64,000 nt of DNA, taken from Sphingobacteriales bacterium. GTDB lineage: Bacteria; Bacteroidota; Bacteroidia; Chitinophagales; Chitinophagaceae. The notes under the pieces were generated by a model. It searched no databases. It saw nothing but the letters and a program-made list of their open reading frames with translations, and was not told the DNA's origin. A program made the translations under genes and the position numbers. Shown here in pieces: positions 43,909 to 52,374 of the stretch. The stretch covers positions 1-64,000 of the forward strand of contig JAHEZE010000003.1 in NCBI GenBank assembly GCA_023251235.1. Direction: 5' to 3'. Position 1 is the stretch's first letter, and each line of letters starts with the position of its first letter.

Positions 43909-44583
43909 TTAACTCACCAATATCTCAGACATTAACAGGTTTTTCAGAATTTCCCGGCCATCTGTATTTTTCAATGCTTCGGAAGCAGACCTTTCGGGAT
44001 GTGGCATCATGCCAAACACATTTCGCCTGGCATTACAAATACCTGCAATATTTCTGATGGAGCCATTGGGATTGGCTTCGGGAGTAATCCTGCCTTTTTC
44101 ATCACAATAATAGAAAATCACCTGGCTGTTTGCTTCCAGTTCATCAAGAATTTTTTCTTCTGCATAATACCTTCCTTCGCCATGTGCAATCGGGAGTTTA
44201 TAAACATTACCACTATCATTGGTTAAAAAAACATTTTTACAGACAAATTGCTGGTGCCCATTCCTCAGCAAAGCTCCCGGAAGTAAATGTGATTCGCATA
44301 GTATCTGGAATCCATTACATACACCAAAAACTTTACCACCATCGTTGGCAAAATCAATTACACTTTGCATCATAGGGCTAAATCTTGCTATAGCTCCACA
44401 ACGTAAATAATCACCATATGAAAATCCTCCCGGTAAAATGATACAATCATCCTTAGTGAACATACCAAGATCTTTATCCTTATGCCATAACATGATTGCC
44501 TCCTGCTTCATATCTTCAGTAAGGGCATCGTACATATCTCTGTCGCAATTAGAACCGGGGAAAACAACAACGCCGAATTTCAT
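43909..44583 (-). CDS. purQ: Phosphoribosylformylglycinamidine synthase, glutaminase subunit
   Basis: A 224-residue class I glutamine amidotransferase that supplies ammonia for the fourth step of purine synthesis. The N-terminus reads FGVVVFPGSNCDRD, characteristic of PurQ. The nucleophile is C89 in FGVCNGFQ. The catalytic His/Glu pair is in MMPHPERSASE. I chose the ATG at 44583; the frame extends upstream for eight more residues without family similarity. The partner subunits PurL and PurS are not in the window. The presence of a separate PurQ implies a three-part synthase in this organism rather than the fused form. Confidence 0.95.
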   Translation of the reverse strand: MKFGVVVFPGSNCDRDMYDALTEDMKQEAIMLWHKDKDLGMFTKDDCIILPGGFSYGDYLRCGAIARFSPMMQSVIDFANDGGKVFGVCNGFQILCESHLLPGALLRNGHQQFVCKNVFLTNDSGNVYKLPIAHGEGRYYAEEKILDELEANSQVIFYYCDEKGRITPEANPNGSIRNIAGICNARRNVFGMMPHPERSASEALKNTDGREILKNLLMSEILVS

Positions 44584-44619
44584 AAAATAATTTTGGTGAG
44601 AAAACACAAAGATATTTCA

Positions 44620-44716
44620 GATTTCAGATTTTTGATTGAAGATTTATCAATTACTATCCACACGATGATTTTATCTAATCAAACAGCCTGTTAAAGAGAA
44701 TCTAAAATCTGAAATC
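44620..44716. repeat. Inverted repeat of GATTTCAGATTTT units
   Basis: The arms at 44620-44638 and 44698-44716 match as reverse complements in 17 of 19 positions. The element fills the gap between the DUF6427-like gene and purQ. Confidence 0.5.
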
Positions 44717-44733
44717 GTCAATCTGCAACACGG

Positions 44734-45726
44734 CTACCATCCCGGGCCTTTATATTGATAAAGTAAAATAAACAGAACAGAAAGCCAGAAAATTACTGCC
44801 GGAAGCCAGCGTTGAGGAGAGTATAAATAAGTACAGGCATGAAAAGCAGCAAAAGGAACAGCTAATAATATCCAGTTTTCCAGGCCAGTAAAATCATTAT
44901 TCAGGAATGGAATAAATAAAGTAAAAAGAAGATAAATCAGAACCAGGCTCCAGTTCTTTCTCATCTGAATTAACATCCGTCTAAGATTTTCCTGAACAAA
45001 ATATCCCCCGATTAAAAAAGGAATCACAAGAAGAAAGCTACTGCCTGCTAACCAGAAAGATTGATCAGGTAAAGAAATTTTAATTGAAAAAGGGTTTAAA
45101 AGTAAATGCCAGGACCATTGATCGATTATAAAAAGATAGACTGCATAAAAATAAAATGGAGCTGTAACCCCCAGCAGACAGATCAACCATTCATTTATCC
45201 GGACAGTTCTCATAATCAATAATCCAATGATTAACCAGCCAAACAGAATAACAGAGGGAAAAAAAATAAATGAACTTATGCCCACCAGCAGGCCAATATT
45301 GAAAATTGTTGATTTGACATTTTGCTGGTTATATAATCTGAATAGGCCGGAAAAGACCAGGAGAACAAGAGAATTGATAAGTAGAGTAGCGTGGAAAAAA
45401 TTCCAGTCGGGTAATAATGAAGTAAGTAAAAGATAGGATGTAGCAGGCAAAAAATTTGACCGTTGCATCATCCTGTTGACATTGATCAGTTTATTCAATT
45501 GCATTGCCTGGGTAAACAAAAGCAAATAAGTAGCTGCGGCAAACAGAAAACCACTTTTCTCACCAAATGAATTAATAAATATTACAATTTGCTTATAAAG
45601 AACGGCAGAATTTTCATCAAGCTGTGGAATCCTGGTTTTTCTGAAAATGGGAAACTTGATAGCAATTCCCAGAACAAAAATAACAAGGATATTGACAGGT
45701 GTTTTTTGTTTAAAAAGCCCAATCAC
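44734..45726 (-). CDS. DUF6427-like polytopic membrane protein
   Basis: A 330-residue protein with about nine hydrophobic segments. The opening MIGLFKQKTPVN resembles the start of DUF6427 proteins, which in Bacteroidota begin with a similar short amphipathic segment. The family has no established function. It is 15 bp downstream of a large secreted protein gene, in the same direction, and the two are likely co-transcribed. An inverted repeat follows the stop codon. The family assignment is from memory of the N-terminal pattern and is only moderately sure. Confidence 0.7.
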   Translation of the reverse strand: MIGLFKQKTPVNILVIFVLGIAIKFPIFRKTRIPQLDENSAVLYKQIVIFINSFGEKSGFLFAAATYLLLFTQAMQLNKLINVNRMMQRSNFLPATSYLLLTSLLPDWNFFHATLLINSLVLLVFSGLFRLYNQQNVKSTIFNIGLLVGISSFIFFPSVILFGWLIIGLLIMRTVRINEWLICLLGVTAPFYFYAVYLFIIDQWSWHLLLNPFSIKISLPDQSFWLAGSSFLLVIPFLIGGYFVQENLRRMLIQMRKNWSLVLIYLLFTLFIPFLNNDFTGLENWILLAVPFAAFHACTYLYSPQRWLPAVIFWLSVLFILLYQYKGPGW

Positions 45727-45741
45727 TGAATGGATATTGAA

Positions 45742-47262
45742 TCAATTAAAATCGATTTTAGCAAAACAAATATAGTTACGTATAAAACAAGGTACAATAA
45801 ACTGCCTGGCACTTACCTGTTTTCCATACTTGGGCATAAATTCCTGACCTTTATCTAAATTTTTCAAAGTCGGGTTGTGATTGATTTGGCCATCAGGTGA
45901 AAGTACAAAGTCATTCAATAAAAGATTTCTTCTCTCCTGAAGATTAAAAAGGAAATGCAATTGTCCCCCCGTGTTCATCACCTGGTATGAAATACGGTCA
46001 TCTGACTCATCATCAAACTGATCTTTCCGGATAACATTATTCCATTCAACCTGCCCATCTTTTTTGAATGACAATACAACGACATTATCAGCATGATAAC
46101 GAACTGCCTGGTTGCTGCTTTCCCGGCGCCACCACCAGCTACTGTAATAAGGGGAATAAAAATAATAGTCTACAGGACTTAAAAAAGGGGAGCCATAAAT
46201 ATAATCCCATCGGTTCCATGCTGCTGACCTGGACGTAGTATAATATGCTTCGGCGTCTACAATAAATCCTCCATCCCGTTTTATAATAATATTCCGGATA
46301 AAATAATCATTGAATGCCATTTTAATATTGGACTCTCCCTTTGCTTCCCGGCGCAAGTCCTCATTAAATGGATAGGTGGTCTCAAGTTCAATTTGTTTAT
46401 TTGATATATTCAAGGCGAAAAAATAAAGGCCATCAATACTACCGCGTCTTTGATTATAATAGAAAGCACTCAGAAGATAGCGGCTGTTTAAATTGTCAAT
46501 CTTTAATCTCAATTCATCAAGGTAAGTCTTACCAAGGTTGATCTGGTAATAAGAAAATGAATCCTCCATGGCTTTTTTTACAACCATAAATGCTTTAGAA
46601 ATACTTTCACTATTGGTACGGTAATATTTAGAAAATACGAGATTGCCCTCATTGTCCAGTAAAAACTCTCCAAGGTTATCATTTCGTTCATCCATTAACA
46701 TAGTCAATGAGGTTCTTTTCAAAAATTCCAGTTCAGCATTGAAAAGTTTAGTGGTGATGAGAAATTTATCTCTGTTCCTGCTGTTGATTTTGAAAATAAT
46801 TATCTTTTGCTTATCCTCGCTTGATAATGAAGTATATATTTTATTATTTGTAGAAATGCCAATAAATGTGGTATCCAGTTCCACTGGTTCAGAGATTTTT
46901 TTTCCCATTCCATCCAGCTTTACAGCAACACAATGGACAATATTCCTTTTCTGGTACTGATAAATCATATAAATAAAATCAGAATAAGGAAAAAAATCTA
47001 CATTTATCAGCCTCTCATCTGGTAAATATTCATGATGAACTTTTTCCAATTGTTTCATGTTATTATCATATACGCATATATAGTTTTCCCCACGGATTTT
47101 TTTATAGAATAAAAAATTATTACCCATTTTTCCAATCACTTCAAAGTCCATTTTCCTGGAATCGTCTTTATCAGGCTCTGAGAAAATAATCTTTTGTGCC
47201 TCAAGCGAAGTAAAATATCCCGGGAGAAGAAATATAAATACTATCAGTTTTACAATTTTCAT
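45742..47262 (-). CDS. Large secreted protein of unknown function
   Basis: A 506-residue protein with a clear signal peptide (ending near LEAQK). The rest is rich in beta strands and aromatic residues, with repeated patterns such as NFLFYKKIRGENYICVYD and FIYMIYQYQKRNIVHCV that suggest a beta-propeller-like fold. Near residue 365 there is a tyrosine/serine/tryptophan-rich segment (SPYYSSWWWRRESS). I do not recognise a family. It appears to be co-transcribed with the DUF6427-like membrane protein. A role at the cell surface or in the periplasm is likely. Confidence 0.7.
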   Translation of the reverse strand: MKIVKLIVFIFLLPGYFTSLEAQKIIFSEPDKDDSRKMDFEVIGKMGNNFLFYKKIRGENYICVYDNNMKQLEKVHHEYLPDERLINVDFFPYSDFIYMIYQYQKRNIVHCVAVKLDGMGKKISEPVELDTTFIGISTNNKIYTSLSSEDKQKIIIFKINSRNRDKFLITTKLFNAELEFLKRTSLTMLMDERNDNLGEFLLDNEGNLVFSKYYRTNSESISKAFMVVKKAMEDSFSYYQINLGKTYLDELRLKIDNLNSRYLLSAFYYNQRRGSIDGLYFFALNISNKQIELETTYPFNEDLRREAKGESNIKMAFNDYFIRNIIIKRDGGFIVDAEAYYTTSRSAAWNRWDYIYGSPFLSPVDYYFYSPYYSSWWWRRESSNQAVRYHADNVVVLSFKKDGQVEWNNVIRKDQFDDESDDRISYQVMNTGGQLHFLFNLQERRNLLLNDFVLSPDGQINHNPTLKNLDKGQEFMPKYGKQVSARQFIVPCFIRNYICFAKIDFN

Positions 47263-47441
47263 AGAAGTCTTTTTACTGTTTAAAGTTACAAGTTGTTATC
47301 CAATAATACCGATCCGGATTTCGGAAAAGATGCTCTTTACAAAAAAATTACAGGAATGACATATTGAATACTTTAAAAGTAGCAAGGCAGGGTTTTTAAT
47401 TATCGGAACTCATCCTTTTTCCTATCCCGATTTCATTTCGA

Positions 47442-47472
47442 TTTGATTTGTTTTATTTTCCATATACCTTTG
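47442..47472 (+). promoter_or_regulatory. Predicted promoter of kup
   Basis: TTTG at 47442-47445 and TACCTTTG at 47465-47472 are separated by 19 bases, the best-formed Bacteroidota promoter in the window. The expected start of transcription lies about 40 bases before the GTG start codon. Confidence 0.7.
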
Positions 47473-47519
47473 ATGGCTGACCCGGGTACCAAATCTGTAC
47501 CTGAAACAAAAAAAAACTT

Positions 47520-49493
47520 GTGAGAATACCGACCAATAAAGTTACTGTCGCAGGGTTAATTATAGCACTAGGAATTATTTACGGAGACATTGGCACCTCG
47601 CCACTATACGTACTTAATGCAATTACCAAAGACAGGATTATAAGTGAAGAATTGATACTGGGGGCCCTTTCCTGTATTATTTGGACCTTAACCCTTCAGA
47701 CAACCGTTAAATATGTAATACTTACCCTTAGGGCTGATAATAAGGGGGAAGGTGGAATTTTTTCCTTATTTGCTTTGGTTCGAAGACAAAAAAAATGGTT
47801 GGTTATTCCTGCTATGATTGGTGGCGCTGCACTTATTGCTGATGGAATGATTACACCCCCCATATCAGTAACCGCTTCAGTCGAGGGGTTAAGACAAATT
47901 AATGCTTTCCATACAATCACCAACTGGCAGATTGTGGGTATAGTTATCGTCATTCTTACTATTTTGTTTTTTTTACAGCAGTTTGGTACAGCATCTATCG
48001 GCCAGTTATTCGGACCGATAATGCTACTTTGGTTTTTTATGCTTGCCGCATTAGGAAGCTTACACCTTGTTGATGACCTTTTAATATTCAAAGCACTCAG
48101 TCCGCATTACGCCATTAAATTATTAACAGTTTATCCAAAGGGATTTTATATTCTGGGTGCTGTGTTTCTTTGTACAACAGGAGCTGAAGCTTTGTATTCT
48201 GATTTAGGGCATTGTGGTAAAAATAATATCCGTTTTTCCTGGATATTTGTAAAAACATGCCTGATTCTGAATTACCTGGGGCAAGGTGCATGGCTGCTTG
48301 CTAATTATAATGGACATGCCATTACAAAAGAAATGATTGAGGTGGGTGGGTTCAATGCTTTTTACGGCATCATGCCACAGGGTTTTAAAATCATTGGAAT
48401 CTTTGTGGCTACATCAGCCGCCATCATTGCCAGTCAGGCTTTAATTTCAGGTTCGTATACTTTGATAAGTGAAGCATTACGATTAAACCTTTGGCCAAAG
48501 TTAAAACTTACTTATCCTACTGAAGAAAGAGGCCAGATTTATGTAGGGGCGGTTAATTCCTTATTATTTCTTGGTTGTATTGGAATAGTTCTTTACTTCC
48601 AGAAATCAACGAATATGGAAGCGGCATACGGGCTTGCTATTACTCTTTGTATGATAGCCACTTCCATATTATTTTCAAATTTTCTTGTTTCCAAAAGGGT
48701 GTCATCCACCTGGATTTATCTTTACCTGACAGTCTATTTATCTATTGAGTTCAGTTTTCTTTTCGCTAACCTTGAAAAATTTCCTCATGGTGGTTATGTT
48801 ACATTAATAGTAGGTGGGCTGCTGTTTCTTGTTATGTTCATTTGGTTCAGAGCCAGAAAGATAAAAAACCGCTATGTGGAATTTGTACGGCTTGAACATT
48901 ACATCCCAAAGATCCAGGAGCTGAGCAATGATAAGTCAGTTGCAAAATATTCCACTCACCTTGTTTATCTGACAAGTGCCAATAACCCCAAAGAGATTGA
49001 ACATAAGATTATTTATTCCATTTTGAATAAAAAACCAAAACGGGCCGACATTTACTGGATAGTGCATGTAGATACCCTCGATGATCCTTATACCTGCGAA
49101 TACAGAGTAGAACATATTATTCCCAATGATATCATCCGGGTTGATTTCAGGCTTGGTTTCAAAGTACAGCCACGAATCAATTTAATGTTCAGAAAAGTAG
49201 TGGAAGACCTTGTTGCCAACAGAGAAGTGAATATTCAAAGCCGGTATGAAAGCCTGGAAAGAAGCAATCTGGTTGGAGATTTTCAATTTATAGTAATGGA
49301 AAAATACCTCAGCCAGGATAATGAACTTCCTTTCTGGGAACGGGTGATAATGAAATTATATTTTGGCTTAAAAGAAATCAGTCTTTCGGAAGAAAAAGGG
49401 TTCGGGCTTGATCAAAGTAATGTAACAGTTGAAAAATTTCCATTGATAGTAGCCCCGGTAACCAATCTGAAATTAAGGCGGGTTGAGGACTAA
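47520..49493 (+). CDS. kup: Potassium uptake protein Kup
   Basis: A 657-residue potassium:proton symporter of the Kup/HAK/KUP family. The first helix contains the signature GIIYGDIGTSPLYVL. About 12 helices extend to residue 440, with the conserved GALSCIIWTLT and DGMITPPISVTASVEGL regions. The C-terminal cytoplasmic domain of some 210 residues is typical. The GTG at 47520 is used as the start. An ATG at 47473 lies one base out of frame behind a run of A residues; a single-base change in that run would add 16 residues, but the promoter overlaps that ATG. No regulatory riboswitch was recognised. Confidence 0.93.
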   Translation: MRIPTNKVTVAGLIIALGIIYGDIGTSPLYVLNAITKDRIISEELILGALSCIIWTLTLQTTVKYVILTLRADNKGEGGIFSLFALVRRQKKWLVIPAMIGGAALIADGMITPPISVTASVEGLRQINAFHTITNWQIVGIVIVILTILFFLQQFGTASIGQLFGPIMLLWFFMLAALGSLHLVDDLLIFKALSPHYAIKLLTVYPKGFYILGAVFLCTTGAEALYSDLGHCGKNNIRFSWIFVKTCLILNYLGQGAWLLANYNGHAITKEMIEVGGFNAFYGIMPQGFKIIGIFVATSAAIIASQALISGSYTLISEALRLNLWPKLKLTYPTEERGQIYVGAVNSLLFLGCIGIVLYFQKSTNMEAAYGLAITLCMIATSILFSNFLVSKRVSSTWIYLYLTVYLSIEFSFLFANLEKFPHGGYVTLIVGGLLFLVMFIWFRARKIKNRYVEFVRLEHYIPKIQELSNDKSVAKYSTHLVYLTSANNPKEIEHKIIYSILNKKPKRADIYWIVHVDTLDDPYTCEYRVEHIIPNDIIRVDFRLGFKVQPRINLMFRKVVEDLVANREVNIQSRYESLERSNLVGDFQFIVMEKYLSQDNELPFWERVIMKLYFGLKEISLSEEKGFGLDQSNVTVEKFPLIVAPVTNLKLRRVED

Positions 49494-49601
49494 TTTTTAA
49501 AAATTGATTCGACAAAAAAGGGGAATAAGCCTAAAAGTTGTAAGCACATTTTTAGTTTTTGTACTTTCACTATTATCTTTCCAGCTATCCTTATTCATAT
49601 T

Positions 49602-50390
49602 TTGCCATCTTTTATTTATTATATTATTGGATCTATAATTGTTCTTTCCGTTCTTATTTATTTTTTCCAGGAAAAATTAATTTTTAAACCTGAAAAATTA
49701 AAGCAGGACTTTAAATTTCAGTATGATGTCCCATTCGATGAATATTTTTTTGATGTAGAGCCTGGTGTACGGATAAACGGACTTCATTTTTTTCGCGAAA
49801 ACCCAAAAGGTCTTATCCTTTATTTTCATGGCAATACAAGAAGTATTAAAGGCTGGGCCAAGTATGCAAAAGATTTTTACAGATTTGACTATGATGTACT
49901 GTTGGTCGATTACAGAGGCTTTGGAAAAAGCACGGGCAAGCGAAGCGAAAAAGAAATGTTGAATGATATGCAGTTTGTATATAACAGGTTGAAAGAAAAA
50001 TATAAAGAAGATCACCTGATTATGTATGGCCGTAGCATGGGCAGTGGTTTTGCTACCAAGCTGGCGGCAGATAATCATCCGCGGTATCTGATACTGGATG
50101 CTCCTTACTATAGTTTCAGAAAAGCAGTGGAAAGATTTTTACCCATCCTGCCAATAAGATTTGTCTTACGTTTTCATTTAAGAACTGATAAATGGATTCT
50201 TCACGTTAATTGCCATACTTATATTCTTCATGGCACAAATGATCATTTAATTCCCATCCGGCACAGCGAAAAACTGCAAAAATTAAACCCAAGAAAAATA
50301 ACACTGATTCGGATACACGAAGGGCACCATAATGATCTCCCCTCTTTTGATGAATACCATAATTTTATCAGGGATATTCTTAAGTTTTAA
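49602..50390 (+). CDS. Alpha/beta hydrolase with an N-terminal membrane anchor
   Basis: A 262-residue protein of the YfhR/BEM46-like group of alpha/beta hydrolases. A membrane helix (about residues 3-22) is followed by the hydrolase fold: oxyanion motif YFHGNTRS, nucleophile elbow YGRSMGSGF, an acid residue in HGTNDHLIP and the catalytic histidine in EGHHNDL. The substrate is unknown. No ATG precedes the membrane helix; the first usable start is TTG at 49602. A -7-like TATCTTTC ends 20 bp before it, consistent with the short leaders of neighbouring genes. It stands alone. Confidence 0.85.
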   Translation: MPSFIYYIIGSIIVLSVLIYFFQEKLIFKPEKLKQDFKFQYDVPFDEYFFDVEPGVRINGLHFFRENPKGLILYFHGNTRSIKGWAKYAKDFYRFDYDVLLVDYRGFGKSTGKRSEKEMLNDMQFVYNRLKEKYKEDHLIMYGRSMGSGFATKLAADNHPRYLILDAPYYSFRKAVERFLPILPIRFVLRFHLRTDKWILHVNCHTYILHGTNDHLIPIRHSEKLQKLNPRKITLIRIHEGHHNDLPSFDEYHNFIRDILKF

Positions 50391-50601
50391 TAAAAGACCT
50401 ATTGGCAGAGTAAATTTTTATGGCCCGGAGGAAAGAAATATTTACTATGAGCTCCGGAGTAACTTCAGCATCATCGAAAATTTCAATATGACACTGATAA
50501 GTTTGTAAAAATGAAAAAGCAAGCTACAATGATTTGAATAAGTTTCCTTTGTTTCATCAACAACCGGGTTTTCTTCTGCATTAAAAATATTTGTTAAAAT
50601 A

Positions 50602-50661
50602 TGTAAATAATATTTGACTAAATGTAAAGTATACATTACATTGTGTAAATAAAACTTTACA
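50602..50661 (+). promoter_or_regulatory. Three tandem operators on a 21-bp period
   Basis: Three 18-bp sites start at 50602, 50623 and 50644, each 21 bp apart. Site 2 (TGTAAAGTATACATTACA) is a near-perfect palindrome. Site 3 (TGTAAATAAAACTTTACA) has perfect 6-bp arms. Site 1 (TGTAAATAATATTTGACT) keeps the left arm and a degraded right arm. A TTTG (50613-50616) and, 20 bases on, a TACATTG (50637-50643) form a likely promoter inside the array. The downstream operon ends in an XRE regulator gene, so autoregulation is probable. Confidence 0.75.
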
Positions 50662-50664
50662 ATT

Positions 50665-51096
50665 ATGAAATCAACATTCCTGCTGCCCCGAAAATTTATA
50701 TGGATTGGCCTCATCCTTTTAGTTCCTTCATTAGCATTGGGAATTGGCGCCCTGTATTATGATTTTCATTTTTCATTCTTAAACATGCCGTTACCTCCCG
50801 GCAAAACCAATCATGCGGATTATAATTATGGTGATGAAGTTGCCTTAACTGGTGTAATCATTGGATTATTAATGATTGCATTTGCCCGGGAAAAAAACGA
50901 AGACGAGTATATAAGTAAGATAAGGCTTGAATCATTACAATGGGCTGTTATAATCAATTATGTTTTACTGATTATTGCCAACTGGTTGGTTTATGGATGG
51001 AATTTTTTTGATGTGATGTTATATAACATGCTTACGGTATTGGTCATCTTTATTCTACGATTTCATCTTATACTTTATAAAAACAGAATAGCTTAA
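50665..51096 (+). CDS. Four-helix membrane protein of an XRE regulator operon
   Basis: A 143-residue protein with hydrophobic segments at about residues 10-31, 58-74, 91-110 and 117-136. A short loop between the first two segments reads MPLPPGKTNHADYNYGDE. I do not recognise a named family, but small membrane proteins paired with a YozG-type helix-turn-helix gene are common. The start lies 4 bp after a three-site operator array, and the regulator gene begins 12 bp after the stop. The membrane protein may sense a signal for the regulator or be its only target. Confidence 0.75.
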   Translation: MKSTFLLPRKFIWIGLILLVPSLALGIGALYYDFHFSFLNMPLPPGKTNHADYNYGDEVALTGVIIGLLMIAFAREKNEDEYISKIRLESLQWAVIINYVLLIIANWLVYGWNFFDVMLYNMLTVLVIFILRFHLILYKNRIA

Positions 51097-51108
51097 TTAC
51101 TTATATCT

Positions 51109-51309
51109 ATGAAAAATACATTAAAAGTGGAAAGGGCCATTAAAAATATAACGCAACAACAACTGGCAGATAAAATCGGAGTATCCCGGCAAACGATTAA
51201 TGCAATTGAAAGCAATAAGTATGTCCCTTCAACAGTTTTAGCATTGAAAATGGCAAAATTTTTCGGGAAAAATGTTGAAGCTATATTTCAACTTGAAAAA
51301 GGGGAATAG
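51109..51309 (+). CDS. XRE-family transcriptional regulator, YozG type
   Basis: A 66-residue protein consisting of a single Cro/C1 helix-turn-helix. The motif runs from ITQQQLADKIGVSRQTINAIESNKYVPS, with the recognition helix at SRQTINAIE. It is followed by the usual SxxLALKMAKFFGKNVEAIF tail. Such minimal regulators bind as dimers to palindromes. The three 18-bp operators at 50602-50661 before this operon are the obvious target, suggesting autorepression. The gene is the second of a two-gene operon with the membrane protein and ends 6 bp from the convergent carboxypeptidase gene. Confidence 0.9.
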   Translation: MKNTLKVERAIKNITQQQLADKIGVSRQTINAIESNKYVPSTVLALKMAKFFGKNVEAIFQLEKGE

Positions 51310-51315
51310 GAATCA

Positions 51316-52251
51316 TTATTCCTCCAACATTACTTTATTTTTCCCGACTTTTAATTTGTAACCAATCCCAATTTTAAGAGCAAGGTTTTCTTTATCATGG
51401 CTTACCGGAAATCCAAAACAGACCGGATAGTTATATTCCTTTATTAAATCTTTTATAATTTCATAAGCCGTTTGTCCAAAAGGCCGTTCTGTGTCTTTAC
51501 AATCAGTAAATCCTCCAATGATGAGTCCGGCTAGTTTATCCAGTTTACCGCTGCGTTTTAACTGACGCATCATTCTGTCAATATTATACAGGTATTCTCC
51601 TATATCTTCCAGAAAAAGAATTCGCCCTTTAGTCTTGCTATCAGATTCGGTACCCAGCAAATGTGTAAGCAAAGCAAGATTTCCTCCTATCAGTTCTCCA
51701 ATACCTTCTCCTTTTTTATTAAATTCATGAGCGGCACATTGGTATTTTATTTTTTTCCCTTCTAATGCATTTTTCAAAGATTGTAGAAACTCATTCTTAT
51801 CTCCCCGCCCGACCGGTTCATCCGGGTGGGCCTCATTATTGAAAGCATTGGCCATCGGCGCATGAAGGGTGGAGATATTGTAATTACAGTAAATATGGGA
51901 ATGAAGAATAGTAACATCACTGAAACCAATGATCCACTTGGGATGTTTTTTGAATTTGGTGAAATCAATACGGTCAATAATACGAGTAATACCATAGCCG
52001 CCTCTTGCACACATAACCGCTTTTACTTCATCATCATCCAGCATTTTTTGAAAATCTTCCAGCCTTTCCTCATCTGTGCCGGAGAAATAATAGAATTGTT
52101 TTCCTATTGTATTACCTACTTTGGTAGTAAAGCACCATTCTTCATTTAATACCCTTATACATTCCGAAACTCTTTCCACAGGCATATAACCGGCCGGGCA
52201 AACCAATCCTATGGTATCTCCTTTCTTTAAATACGGCGGAATTTTAATCAT
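51316..52251 (-). CDS. LD-carboxypeptidase (peptidase S66)
   Basis: A 311-residue cytoplasmic-type S66 peptidase, the family that removes the terminal D-alanine from L,D-linked murein tetrapeptides during recycling. The nucleophile serine lies in IGFSDVT (S111), next to ARGGYGITR. The glutamate and histidine of the triad fit LFLEDIGE and FPVSHDKEN. There is no signal peptide when the ATG at 52251 (MIKIPPYLKK) is used; upstream codons add a stretch without family similarity. A paralogue with an export signal lies at 54024-55049, on the other side of fhs. Confidence 0.9.
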   Translation of the reverse strand: MIKIPPYLKKGDTIGLVCPAGYMPVERVSECIRVLNEEWCFTTKVGNTIGKQFYYFSGTDEERLEDFQKMLDDDEVKAVMCARGGYGITRIIDRIDFTKFKKHPKWIIGFSDVTILHSHIYCNYNISTLHAPMANAFNNEAHPDEPVGRGDKNEFLQSLKNALEGKKIKYQCAAHEFNKKGEGIGELIGGNLALLTHLLGTESDSKTKGRILFLEDIGEYLYNIDRMMRQLKRSGKLDKLAGLIIGGFTDCKDTERPFGQTAYEIIKDLIKEYNYPVCFGFPVSHDKENLALKIGIGYKLKVGKNKVMLEE

Positions 52252-52374
52252 TACTTTTTTATTAACTAAGCAATTTACATATATGACTCCAATCAATCAT
52301 TGATACGACTAAAATCAAGGAAAAAAATATTACACTTTTCTATTTTCATGTACTAAAAACAATGTCACTCATCC

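Noticed and set aside
47473-47523. A 16-codon upstream frame as a kup leader peptide
   Set aside because: Its ATG directly follows the -7 element and would lie before the transcription start, so it is unlikely to be translated as a leader peptide. It is kept only as a possible frame-change signal.
50445-50714. Antisense frame across the XRE operator array
   Set aside because: It runs over the operators and into the membrane protein gene, with no family pattern; the palindromes explain the region better.
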